This document shows positions 16,945 through 25,268 of a stretch of DNA of 64,000 nt, one piece after another; the first letter of the stretch is position 1, and each line of letters begins with the position of its first letter. The notes under the pieces were generated by a model, which saw nothing but the letters and a program-made list of their open reading frames with translations, did no database searches and was not told the origin of the DNA. The DNA lies in the NCBI GenBank assembly GCA_013359125.1, contig JABWCR010000012.1, positions 20,033 to 84,032 of the forward strand. Direction: 5' to 3'. Source of the DNA: Armatimonadota bacterium (lineage in GTDB: Bacteria; Armatimonadota; Fimbriimonadia; Fimbriimonadales; GBS-DC). Made by a program: the position numbers and the translations under genes.

Positions 16945-18918
16945 ATGCTCCAAATGAAACGTCTCTCAGTTGTATTGGCGACTGCAACGCTGGTCTTTTC
17001 GATGGCCACCGCGCAGAACCAAGACGTGGATCCGTCGCACTGGGCCTACAAGGCCGTAGACGAGCTGGTGCGCGCAGGCATCATCGTGGGCTACCCCGAT
17101 GGCACCTTCAAAGGCACCCGCACCCTGACCCGATACGAGTTCGCCGAAGCGCTCCACAGAGCGTGGATGAACCTTCGCAGCTGGCTGGATCAGCGCATGG
17201 CGAAAATGGATGAGCTCGAGCGCGAGATCAATGCGCTCAAGGCGCGCCCCACAGGCGGTGGAGGACAAGACCCTGTCAACCTCGGCCCGATCAATGCGCG
17301 ATTGGACGAACTGAATCGCGAAATGGCCGGCCTTCGAGGCATGCAGGACGCCGTCAACCGAATGGAGCGACTGGCTCAGACCTTTCAACAAGAACTGAAC
17401 GCTCGCGGCGTCGACATCGATGCCCTGAAGCGCGACTACGCTAGCTTGGCCAATCGCGTCTCCGAACTGGAGAAGATGAAGGGACCCCAACTGACCGGTA
17501 CCTTCGGCGTTGGCGTCTATGGCCCCCACGGCATCGACGGCAGCAGCGCGTTCGGCCTCAACGGCCAGTCCGTAGGAGCCCAGGGCAGCATCCTCAACGG
17601 TACCGAGGTGTTCCACGAGCTCCGATTGGGCTACAACGCCATGATCAACGACGATGTGTCGGCTCATGCAATGCTGAGCGTGGGCAACTATCTGCCCGCT
17701 ATCGGCAACGCAGGCATGGTTGGCGGCGGTTACACCCCTGGCAACACCGACATCACTATCTGGGAAGGCTACGTCAAGGCTCCGGTCGACCTGTTCGGCA
17801 AGACGCTCAACCTCACGGTTGGTCGTATGCCCGTCATGGTCAGCCCGTTGACCCTTGCCCGCGTCAACCCCGATTACTATCTGCAAATGCCCGGCTACAA
17901 CGACCGCCAGTATCGAGTGGACGGCGCCAGCGGTATGATCGACTTCGGTCGAATCAATCTCAGCCTTTGGGCCGCGCGCACCAACACGGTCCGCTCCAAC
18001 AACTCGAGCGGCCTGTTGGATAGCTACATGAACTTCACCGCAGGCGGCATGATGCCCATCACCAACGCGGGCGGCAAGCCCGTCGGCACCATGGGCGGCA
18101 TGTTGACCGCAGAGCAGATGGCTGGCGCGCGCGCCAACATCAACCTCTTTAGCGGCGACGACATGAGCGGAACGCTGGGATTGACCTACTTCGCAGTGGG
18201 CGGCCCGTCGGCTCCTCTGCCGACCGGCGCAGCAGGCACCTTTAATCGCGTCGACGTTTTCGGCGCCGATCTGAAGGGTAAGGCTCGACGCATCAGCTAC
18301 GGCGCCGAGTTTGCCGCATCGCTGCTCTACAACGATGATACCAAGATGCTGGACGACGACAACTGGGCAGCCTACGGTTGGATCGGTTACGACTTTGGCG
18401 AGAACCTGAACATTTCGGTCGGCGCCAAGGAAGTCCGATTCGCCTTCGGCGCGCCGGGTTCCTGGGGCCGCATCGGCAACTGGTACAACCCGACCGACAT
18501 CAGCGGTTTCATGGCGAAGGCCAGCTACCAGGCGGGCGAGAATCTCTCGTTCCGAGCCAGCGGCGAGTTCTATGAGGGCGCCGACGGCGGTCCTGGTCTG
18601 CGAACCACCGACAAGATCAACCGCGTCATGGCGGGCGTGGACTACAAGTTCAACGAGCGCTGGAGCGCCATGTTCAACTACGAGGGCGTGATGTGGGAAC
18701 TGAAGTCGGCAACGTGGGCGGGCGGCAACGCCGGCGCCGAGCCGATCGAGAACTACTTCACCCTCGGCTTGGGCTACAACCTCGGCGAGAACGCCACGCT
18801 CAACGTGATGTACCAGGTGATCGACTTCGACGCCAAGGGAGCGCCCGCATTCGCGTTCCCAACCACCGGCCGAAACAAGGGCGGCGTCGCGAGCACTACG
18901 CTCAGCGTCAAGTTCTAA
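16945..18918 (+). CDS. SLH-domain outer-membrane beta-barrel protein (OmpM/SlpA-like)
   Basis: 657 residues. A signal peptide (about 1-23, ending MATA) is followed by one SLH domain (about 28-75; DPSHWAYKAVDELVRAGII and GYPDGTFKG). A coiled coil follows (about 80-180, heptads around MDELEREINALK and MQDAVNRMERLAQ), then a long C-terminal beta-barrel with alternating aromatic/glycine strands, ending in LSVKF with a terminal Phe. In diderms that lack Braun's lipoprotein, such proteins tether the outer membrane: the SLH domain binds peptidoglycan and the barrel sits in the outer membrane. AAGGAGG lies just before the ATG at 16945, which decides this start over an upstream in-frame ATG. It has its own promoter and a strong terminator, as expected of an abundant protein. 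Confidence 0.88.
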   Translation: MLQMKRLSVVLATATLVFSMATAQNQDVDPSHWAYKAVDELVRAGIIVGYPDGTFKGTRTLTRYEFAEALHRAWMNLRSWLDQRMAKMDELEREINALKARPTGGGGQDPVNLGPINARLDELNREMAGLRGMQDAVNRMERLAQTFQQELNARGVDIDALKRDYASLANRVSELEKMKGPQLTGTFGVGVYGPHGIDGSSAFGLNGQSVGAQGSILNGTEVFHELRLGYNAMINDDVSAHAMLSVGNYLPAIGNAGMVGGGYTPGNTDITIWEGYVKAPVDLFGKTLNLTVGRMPVMVSPLTLARVNPDYYLQMPGYNDRQYRVDGASGMIDFGRINLSLWAARTNTVRSNNSSGLLDSYMNFTAGGMMPITNAGGKPVGTMGGMLTAEQMAGARANINLFSGDDMSGTLGLTYFAVGGPSAPLPTGAAGTFNRVDVFGADLKGKARRISYGAEFAASLLYNDDTKMLDDDNWAAYGWIGYDFGENLNISVGAKEVRFAFGAPGSWGRIGNWYNPTDISGFMAKASYQAGENLSFRASGEFYEGADGGPGLRTTDKINRVMAGVDYKFNERWSAMFNYEGVMWELKSATWAGGNAGAEPIENYFTLGLGYNLGENATLNVMYQVIDFDAKGAPAFAFPTTGRNKGGVASTTLSVKF

Positions 18919-18944
18919 ACCTGTCGTAACGCAGTAACCCAATC

Positions 18945-18982
18945 CCGGCCGGGGGAGGCTTCTCTCCTGGCCGGTTTTGTTT
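18945..18982 (+). terminator. Strong intrinsic terminator of the SLH protein gene
   Basis: A 13-bp stem (left arm CCGGCCGGGGGAG, right arm CTCTCCTGGCCGG, with two G-U pairs), GCTT tetraloop, then TTTTGTTT. Confidence 0.85.
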
Positions 18983-19019
18983 CTGGTTTCCTGTTGCCCC
19001 GCATTCGAATCAGCATTCC

Positions 19020-19035
19020 TGGCACAGCCTTTGCA
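19020..19035 (+). promoter_or_regulatory. Sigma-54 promoter of the PEP-CTERM gene
   Basis: TGGCACAGCCTTTGCA fits the sigma-54 consensus (TGGCAC, five bases, TTGCA) with the exact -24 GG / -12 GC spacing. Transcription would start near 19046, leaving a leader of about 27 bases with GGAGAG before the ATG at 19073. No bacterial enhancer-binding protein gene is in the window. Confidence 0.7.
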
Positions 19036-19072
19036 TCTATCCTCCTCGGCGCATCGCCAAGGAGAGAACAAG

Positions 19073-19744
19073 ATGAAAGGACTCAAACTTGCCATCGCAG
19101 TCGGTATCGCAACAATGACCCTGAACGCCTTTGCCGGCATCCACCACGTGAGCGGTCCGGCCTTCCACATAACCAACCCGAACGATATGAAATACAGAGC
19201 CGACGCTTACGGTTCCACCAACGTCAAGTATTGGACCGAGCGCGAGAACCATCCACTGGCCAACGACCTCGTCGTTAGCATGTGGCCTCCGGTCAGTTTC
19301 CCGACCAATGTTACAAGCCACTTTGAGAACAACGACAACAAGATCGCCGCAGGCACGATGATCGATAGCTACTACCTCTATTTTGATCCGCGCAGCAGCG
19401 AGAACGCAGTCGCACGCTTCCGATTCGATATGCCCATTCTGGGACTGATCACCAACGAGCGAAACAATGCGGCTAACAACCACTTTATGCTCAGCGATTA
19501 TCTGATCGACCCGGCTGTGCCTGCGGGCAACAAATCGACCTCGCATTTCAATGCTCGGGGGTTGGAGATCGGATCGAACGAGTATGTGCGATGGATCGCT
19601 GCCAACGAGATCGAGGTACATCTGCGCGCATCCAGCCCAGGCGATCAGATTCGAGTGATCACCCAAGCCGTGCCGGAGCCAGCCAGCATGACCGCGCTCG
19701 GTTTGGGCCTTGCCGGGCTGATCCGCCGGCGCCGCAAAGCATAA
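19073..19744 (+). CDS. PEP-CTERM sorted surface protein
   Basis: 223 residues. A signal peptide (about 1-22, ending NAFA) and a beta-rich mature region of unknown role lead to a C-terminal sorting signal: VPEPAS, a hydrophobic stretch (MTALGLGLAGL) and a basic tail (RRRRKA). That tripartite tail is the substrate signal of exosortase (EpsH/XrtA), which cleaves after the PEP motif and is tied to exopolysaccharide export. The start at 19073 is set by GGAGAG nine bases upstream and by the signal peptide. The gene sits behind a sigma-54-type promoter, separate from the SLH gene, which ends in a strong terminator. No exosortase gene is in this window. Confidence 0.9.
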   Translation: MKGLKLAIAVGIATMTLNAFAGIHHVSGPAFHITNPNDMKYRADAYGSTNVKYWTERENHPLANDLVVSMWPPVSFPTNVTSHFENNDNKIAAGTMIDSYYLYFDPRSSENAVARFRFDMPILGLITNERNNAANNHFMLSDYLIDPAVPAGNKSTSHFNARGLEIGSNEYVRWIAANEIEVHLRASSPGDQIRVITQAVPEPASMTALGLGLAGLIRRRRKA

Positions 19745-19774
19745 GACTTCTCTCTGACGCCTCCCCTCCCCACA

Positions 19775-19804
19775 GCGGGCCGACCGCCAATCCGGTCGGT
19801 CCGC
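19775..19804 (+). terminator. Hairpin after the PEP-CTERM gene
   Basis: An 11-bp stem (left arm GCGGGCCGACC, right arm GGTCGGTCCGC, one G-U pair) 30 bases after the stop. The tail is AAACTTCATT, so the T-tract is weak and intrinsic termination is only probable. Confidence 0.5.
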
Positions 19805-19904
19805 AAACTTCATTACCGTTGGGAACTTATCTTCGCCCTTTCCGGTCTAAAAATCTGGGAGGCGCGCATTTTGCCTTCCAGCAGAAAGGCATCATCCTTT
19901 CGAG

Positions 19905-19942
19905 AAAAGGGGCTGGCCCTGGTCGATCGGTGCGCCAGCCCC
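19905..19942 (-). terminator. Intrinsic terminator of tRNA-Ala
   Basis: Minus strand: GGGGCTGGC (19942-19934) pairs with GCCAGCCCC (19917-19909), followed by TTTT. It lies about 57 bases beyond the tRNA 3' end. Confidence 0.65.
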
Positions 19943-19999
19943 TTGCTGATCTCTGAAAAAGAACTGGCAAAAGCGAGAAGAGTCGAAAGTGGTTGAGAC

Positions 20000-20075
<76 letters not shown>

Positions 20076-20085
20076 ACAGAGGACG

Positions 20086-20091
20086 ATTATA
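20086..20091 (-). promoter_or_regulatory. -10 element of tRNA-Ala
   Basis: TATAAT on the minus strand, ten bases upstream of the tRNA 5' end, giving the tRNA its own promoter inside the end of the preceding gene region. Confidence 0.6.
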
Positions 20092-20101
20092 CCCAATCTC
20101 C

Positions 20102-20311
20102 CTAGCCGCAAAGCCTGGCAACGCTGACCCTTGGCAATGGGACCGCCACAACCCGCACCGAAGACTGAGCCCTGTACGCCGCCTCTGCTCCGGCCTTCTC
20201 CGCAATCTCAGAATCAACCAACACGGCCCCTGTCTCCCTGCCCATCGCCTCTGCCAACAGCCGCAGCCGCTCAGCCCGCTCTCCAATCAAATTCACAAAG
20301 TATGGATTCAT
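20102..20311 (-). CDS. Small hypothetical protein
   Basis: 69 residues, basic and Ala/Arg-rich, no recognised family and no membrane segment. I keep it because a strong Shine-Dalgarno (GGAGGGAGG) sits three bases before the ATG. It also follows the PhyH-family gene by 37 bases on the same strand, so it is the last gene of that operon. Confidence 0.5.
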   Translation of the reverse strand: MNPYFVNLIGERAERLRLLAEAMGRETGAVLVDSEIAEKAGAEAAYRAQSSVRVVAVPLPRVSVARLCG

Positions 20312-20348
20312 CAGCCTCCCTCCAATCCGTTATTCCATAGAGGCGGCC

Positions 20349-21314
20349 TCAATCTTCCTGGGGATAGTCCGCTCCGATCGACACCATCTCGCCGCCCACG
20401 CCCATCATGCGTTCGTCCGTTGGCGGCGCCTCGCTCGCATCAGGCTCCAGCGCGGCGCACGGCGTCCCAAACAGCGGCTGGGCAAAGGGCAAGTGCGTGC
20501 GCCCTCTGGCCAATATGTGGCAGTAATTGGCGCTCGGGCCGTCGTAAGGCCGTCCATGGTTCCAGGGCACCCAGCTTCTCGCATTGCAGTAATGGCTCAC
20601 AAACGCCCGCCTATACCGATCCGCCGTACGATTAGGGTACGACCGATGCAGCAAATGACCGTGAAAGAAAACGACCGAGCCCGCTTCCACTGGAACAGAG
20701 ACGGCGCCATACCTCTCAGATATGGCGGTCAACGAGTTTGCCTGATCGTTCAGCGAACTGACATTCTCGGCCACGGCCAGATCGTCGAACGCTTCCTGCC
20801 TGTGCAACGGCCCGCCCATCTCGTCTGGCGGATAGATTGGCTCGACGTGCGAACCGGGCGCGACCCACAAACAGCCGTTCTCTTCGTCCGCATCGTCCAA
20901 AGCGATCCATGCCCCGATCAATGTTTGCGGCAACGTTGGAATGTAATAGGCGTCCTGATGCCAGCCCTGCCCGCCGCGCCCGGGCGGATTCAAGAACAGC
21001 ATAGTCTGCAGCGCCAGCACGTCCGGCCCCATCAACGCCTCCAGCACGTCCAAAACGCGGCTGTGCAACATCGCTCGTTCCGCCTCGCCCGACGCCCTGT
21101 GCAGCATATGGATTCGGGTAAACCGACTGTGCAGAGTTTCCATGTCGGCCTTCTCCGGAGGAGACGGCATGCCAGGCACCTCAATCCGACCGTGCAATAG
21201 GTCGTCGGCATAGCGCCGCAGCGCTTCATACTCGGGCACAAGTCCCGGCACGACCAGGAAGCCGTTGCGCCAATAATCCGCATATTGCGACACTTTGATA
21301 CGACTTCTGCTCAT
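20349..21314 (-). CDS. Phytanoyl-CoA dioxygenase (PhyH) family protein
   Basis: 321 residues. Fe(II)/2-oxoglutarate-dependent oxygenase fold with the metal triad HxD (GWHQDAYYI) and a distal His (HLLHRSYPNRT), plus the family's ENGCLWVAPGSH segment. Such enzymes hydroxylate lipids or diverse small molecules; the substrate cannot be told. The start at 21314 overlaps the stop of the preceding esterase by ATGA, so the two are translationally coupled. A longer in-frame start at 21365 would intrude 50 bases into the esterase. Confidence 0.85.
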   Translation of the reverse strand: MSRSRIKVSQYADYWRNGFLVVPGLVPEYEALRRYADDLLHGRIEVPGMPSPPEKADMETLHSRFTRIHMLHRASGEAERAMLHSRVLDVLEALMGPDVLALQTMLFLNPPGRGGQGWHQDAYYIPTLPQTLIGAWIALDDADEENGCLWVAPGSHVEPIYPPDEMGGPLHRQEAFDDLAVAENVSSLNDQANSLTAISERYGAVSVPVEAGSVVFFHGHLLHRSYPNRTADRYRRAFVSHYCNARSWVPWNHGRPYDGPSANYCHILARGRTHLPFAQPLFGTPCAALEPDASEAPPTDERMMGVGGEMVSIGADYPQED

Positions 21315-22360
21315 TTCATCACCCACTCCAACGCTGCGGGCAAGCGATCGGCCCACGCGGTCCAATTGTGCCCGGCGCTTGCAACCGTCCTCTTTGCGTT
21401 TGTACGCTTCAAGATCGCCTCCGCAAGTTTGTCGTTAGCCGCTGTTAGGTCGCTCTCATACACTCCGTTGTCAAAGTACACCTTGATGGGCAATGGAAGC
21501 TTAAGTCTCTCTTCCAATCCCTTTTCATCGACCTGAAACGCTCCCGATTGGCACAGCGCGCGGCTGAACACCTGCGGATAATCCATTGTCAGACGCAAAC
21601 TGAGCAACCCGCCCAAACTCGCGCCCACAGAAACGCATCGAGTCGGATCGATCGGCGCCTTTGCAAATAGCAACGGCATCAAATCCTCAACGATCGCCTG
21701 CATGTAACCGTCCATCCCGCGCCAATACTCCGACATCCGATCGACCGGCGGCACAAAGGCGGCGACGCACGGCGGAATCTTTCTCCGACGGATCAAATCG
21801 TCCAATAATCCATCTGCCTTAACTTTATCTATATAATCTAATCCATCGTGAAACAGCAATAACGGATATCGGCCGGCTTCCTTTGCCGGAAGATAAAGCT
21901 TAATCTCGCGACCGCCCGCTTTCCAATGAATGGGCGTCAGGGGTCTCGTTGACGCCCCGCCCATATATCGCCGCGCTCGATACCGCGGCATCTCCAGCAC
22001 CGAGTTCTCGCCTCCCAAACCGTTAGAACACTTCAGCGGATTAAGGTTGTCTAAAATCAACCGTTCTCCAACATGAATCTTGTACTCTAATCGCGCGTCC
22101 GAAGCAAAACGAATCAGCGCGACTGAAACTTGCGAGTTGGGCAGCCGCCCCAGCGCCACGGTAGGCCGCCATCCGGTCCAATCGCCCGCTACGAACGCTT
22201 GCTCTGCGCCGATGTAGCTAAACAGGGCGTGATCCTTCTCGATGGGCAGTCTCTTTTGCTCGCGCAACGCTCGTTCCAAGCGATTCGAAAGCAACTTCTG
22301 CTCGTTTCTATCGCGCGATGCAGCAATATCTCGAATCAGACGAAACGGATTGTCTGCCAC
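21311..22360 (-). CDS. Esterase-like alpha/beta hydrolase (enterochelin esterase type)
   Basis: 349 residues. The N-terminal third has an early-set/CBM48-like pattern (FVAGDWTGW and YKIHVG). The C-terminal two thirds are an Esterase_D-type hydrolase: YPLLLFHDGLDYI, the nucleophile elbow GASLGG and a C-terminal SAGHNWTAW carrying the likely catalytic His. Related enzymes hydrolyse siderophore, sugar or feruloyl esters. Its ATG directly abuts the stop of the upstream cyclase regulator and its end overlaps the PhyH gene, so all are one operon. Confidence 0.85.
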   Translation of the reverse strand: MADNPFRLIRDIAASRDRNEQKLLSNRLERALREQKRLPIEKDHALFSYIGAEQAFVAGDWTGWRPTVALGRLPNSQVSVALIRFASDARLEYKIHVGERLILDNLNPLKCSNGLGGENSVLEMPRYRARRYMGGASTRPLTPIHWKAGGREIKLYLPAKEAGRYPLLLFHDGLDYIDKVKADGLLDDLIRRRKIPPCVAAFVPPVDRMSEYWRGMDGYMQAIVEDLMPLLFAKAPIDPTRCVSVGASLGGLLSLRLTMDYPQVFSRALCQSGAFQVDEKGLEERLKLPLPIKVYFDNGVYESDLTAANDKLAEAILKRTNAKRTVASAGHNWTAWADRLPAALEWVMK

Positions 22361-25225
22361 TTACCAGCCCTCGTTCGCCAGTTTGACCGCCTGATCCATT
22401 GTCATTTTGCCGCCCTCCGCATAGAGTCGATCAAACTCCCCGTCTCCCAATGCGCTCCTTATGCTTGCATAAATCTCGTCATAGTTGCGCACGTCCGTCT
22501 TCAATCGCAGGGCGCCCATGTCCGCCCTGCCGGCATCCGTAAACCCGAATATCTGCACCGATATTTCAGGACGACCACTAAGCGCCGCCATGAATGCCAA
22601 TCCGTCTAGGCTCAGCAGCGCCCCCCACCGATCCTCCACCTGAACGCGCAGAGCGAGCGACCGACTGACATACTGTCTGGCAGCCTTTGCATCGCCCTGC
22701 TGTAATTTCAGCCATCCGATGCCGCCGCACGCCAAGCCGATCAACCACTTGGCATCCAACTTCTCTGACAGTTCAAGCCCCTCGATCAACCAAGTTTCGG
22801 CTTCTTCCAACTCGCCTGCGTTCAGCAGCACGATTCCCAGAACGTTGAGCGCCTGTGCGGTACCCATCTTATTGCCCAAGTCGCGCGACGATTTGAGCGC
22901 CTTGCGCAGGAGCGAGATCGATTTCTCCAGATCGCCCTCTTGCCATGCGACCAGGCCAAGGCCGACCAGAGCATATTGATAGTTGACCAGATCGCCCAAC
23001 TCGCTCCATCGGGCAAGGCTGGACTCGAAGCCTTCTCTCGCCTTTTCGTAATCGCCCCGATACCAACTGATCAGCCCAAGGCTTGCCTCGGACTGCGCCA
23101 TTCCCCAAGCATTGCCGCTCTTCTTGGAAAGTTCGAGCGTCTGTTCGTGTATCTTTTGCGAAGCCTCTAAGTCGCCCACAAAGAGCGCGTTTGCGCCGAT
23201 CGAGGCGAGCGCAAACGTCATGCCCTGCTCGTCGCCCAACTGAGTGCGAATAGCGAGGCTCTCTTCCGATAGAGCCTGAGCCAAGCGATAGTCGCCCTGC
23301 TGTTGAACGAGCAACGCCAGCGAGTTGAGAGCCTTTGCGCGCAGCCATTGAGGCGCCTCCGGAACCGCATCCAGCGCTTTCTGAGTGAACTTGCGGCCGT
23401 CGTGGTACATCCCGCGGATCATCCAATAGCGCCACAACAGGCACACTAGCGTCAACGACGCTTCGCCGTCGTTTCTCAATGCCCACTCGATCGCCGAACG
23501 CAAGTTTTTATAGTCGTGATCCAGTTTAGGCAGCCACGCCGCTTGTCCAGGCCCGTCAATGTGAGCTTCGCCCCGTTCTGCCAGCCCCAGGTAATAGACC
23601 ATGTGCCTGCGGCGAAGGCTGGCCATGTCGTCCGTTTCCATCAGGCGGTCTCGACTGTACTCTCTAATCGTCTCTGTAAAGGCATACCGCAGCCCGTCCG
23701 GTCCGCGCTCTTCCACGTTCACCAACGACTTATCGACCAGATTCCCCAGAAGATCGATCACGGCATACTCGTCGACCCCATCGCCCGATGCGACCTGCTC
23801 TGCGGCCTCCAAACTCCAGCCGCCTAGAAACACCGAAAGGCGTCGAAAGAAGAGGCGCTCCTCCTCGCTTAACAAACCGTAGCTCCAATCGATGGTTGCT
23901 CGCAATGTCTGCTGTCTGGGCAGCGCCGTCCGACTGCCGCCGGTCAACAGATGAAACCGGTCGTCCAACCGCTGTGCGATCTGCTCGACGCTCAATGCCC
24001 GTACTCGCACAGCGGCCAACTCGACCGCCAATGGGATGCCGTCCAACCGGCTGCAAATCTGTGCGATGGCCGGAGCCATCGAATCGCTCAGTTCCAAGCC
24101 TGGCAGGGTAATCAGCGCGCGATCCAAGAACAGCCGGGCCGATTCAAACTGCTCTAAATCCCTCAGTGCAAAGCCTTTAAAATCTTGCTGAGGAGGGAAG
24201 CTGAGCGATGGAATGCGCCAAGCCGTCTCTCCGACAATTCCAAGCGATTCGCGGCTCGTTGCCAATACTTTAAGATTAGGACAGCTCTGAAGCAATCTCT
24301 CGACTAAACCGGCAGCCGCCTCGATCACGTGCTCGCAATTGTCCAGAACAAGCAGCGTCGTGCTGCTGCCAATGTATCGAACAAGGGAATCTTCAAGGGT
24401 CAGACCGCCATCTTGGCGCAATGCCAACTCTGTTGTTATGGCGCACGCGATCTGGTCCGGATCGGTTACAGTCGATAAATCGACTACCCAAACGCCGTCT
24501 GGGAACCGCTCGATCAGCTCGGCCGCCGCCTCCAGCGCCAATCGAGTTTTGCCGGCGCCGCCCGAACCTAAGATCGTAACCAGCCGATACCGCCGTACTA
24601 GTTGATTGACTTCGTCCAATTCGCGCTCGCGGCCAATAAAGGCGTTGACCTGTTTGGGAAGATTGTTCGGGAGCGAGTCGATGGTTCGCAGGGGCGGGAA
24701 CTCGCTGGGCAGGTCGGGCGCGACCACCTGGCAGATGCGCTGTGGATGGATCAGATCGCGCAATCGATGCTGGCCAAGGTCCTTCAGCGCCACGCCTTCG
24801 TTCGCCGATCCGTTCAACTGGTCGCACGCATCGGCCGACATCAGAATCTGCCCGCCGTGCCCCGCGCCCGCCAATCGCGCCGTTCGGTTGATAGTCGAAC
24901 CAAAAAAGTCGTTATCCCGCTCCTCGGCAACGCCGACATGAATGCCCATGCGCACGCGAATCGATTCAGGCAGCGACCAATTTGTAGATTCTAGCCTGCT
25001 TTGCGCTTCGACCGCTGCAGCCAGAGCGTCGGAAGGACAATCGAACGCCGCACAGATCGAATCGCCGGCCGTCTTGAACACGCGACCGCCATGACTGGCG
25101 ACGGCCTCGCTGATGATGGCGTTGTGCAAAAGCAGACTTTCGCTCATCTCGGCGGGGCTTGTCTCCCAAAGCCTTGAGCTTCCCTCAATGTCGGTTATCA
25201 GAAAGGCGCGCACGGTTTCGATGCC
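22361..25225 (-). CDS. Nucleotide cyclase - NB-ARC ATPase - TPR regulator (full length)
   Basis: 954 residues. First comes a class III adenylate/guanylate cyclase domain (1-170), with metal-binding LITDIEGSSRLW and GDSICAAF and the NRTARLAG segment holding the transition-state Asn-Arg. Then an NB-ARC/AAA signalling ATPase (about 190-480) with FIGRERELDEV, P-loop GSGGAGKTRL, LLVLDNCEHV, TSRESLGI and GIPLAVELAA. A winged-helix-like region and C-terminal TPR repeats (about 600-880) follow. These STAND-type proteins couple an unknown stimulus to ATP-driven oligomerisation. An ATG at 25267 exists in frame, but I prefer 25225 because the cyclase domain begins there and a TAATAC -10 lies between the two. 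First gene of an operon with the esterase and PhyH genes. A paralog is encoded in two swapped pieces at 40-43 kb. Confidence 0.88.
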   Translation of the reverse strand, partial: GIETVRAFLITDIEGSSRLWETSPAEMSESLLLHNAIISEAVASHGGRVFKTAGDSICAAFDCPSDALAAAVEAQSRLESTNWSLPESIRVRMGIHVGVAEERDNDFFGSTINRTARLAGAGHGGQILMSADACDQLNGSANEGVALKDLGQHRLRDLIHPQRICQVVAPDLPSEFPPLRTIDSLPNNLPKQVNAFIGRERELDEVNQLVRRYRLVTILGSGGAGKTRLALEAAAELIERFPDGVWVVDLSTVTDPDQIACAITTELALRQDGGLTLEDSLVRYIGSSTTLLVLDNCEHVIEAAAGLVERLLQSCPNLKVLATSRESLGIVGETAWRIPSLSFPPQQDFKGFALRDLEQFESARLFLDRALITLPGLELSDSMAPAIAQICSRLDGIPLAVELAAVRVRALSVEQIAQRLDDRFHLLTGGSRTALPRQQTLRATIDWSYGLLSEEERLFFRRLSVFLGGWSLEAAEQVASGDGVDEYAVIDLLGNLVDKSLVNVEERGPDGLRYAFTETIREYSRDRLMETDDMASLRRRHMVYYLGLAERGEAHIDGPGQAAWLPKLDHDYKNLRSAIEWALRNDGEASLTLVCLLWRYWMIRGMYHDGRKFTQKALDAVPEAPQWLRAKALNSLALLVQQQGDYRLAQALSEESLAIRTQLGDEQGMTFALASIGANALFVGDLEASQKIHEQTLELSKKSGNAWGMAQSEASLGLISWYRGDYEKAREGFESSLARWSELGDLVNYQYALVGLGLVAWQEGDLEKSISLLRKALKSSRDLGNKMGTAQALNVLGIVLLNAGELEEAETWLIEGLELSEKLDAKWLIGLACGGIGWLKLQQGDAKAARQYVSRSLALRVQVEDRWGALLSLDGLAFMAALSGRPEISVQIFGFTDAGRADMGALRLKTDVRNYDEIYASIRSALGDGEFDRLYAEGGKMTMDQAVKLANEGW

Positions 25226-25254
25226 CATATTTAACCTGAAATCTCCCCCTTGGG

Positions 25255-25260
25255 TATTAT
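25255..25260 (+). promoter_or_regulatory. -10 element of the M61 gene, leaderless
   Basis: TATTAT ends eight bases before the ATG at 25269. The same AT-rich stretch, read on the other strand (TAATAC), may serve the divergent cyclase gene. Confidence 0.55.
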
Positions 25261-25268
25261 TCGACACA

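Noticed and set aside
16966..19176. A 736-codon minus-strand open frame opposite the SLH protein
   Set aside because: The plus strand encodes a coherent signal peptide, SLH domain, coiled coil and barrel with a strong ribosome-binding site and terminator; the antisense translation matches nothing recognisable.
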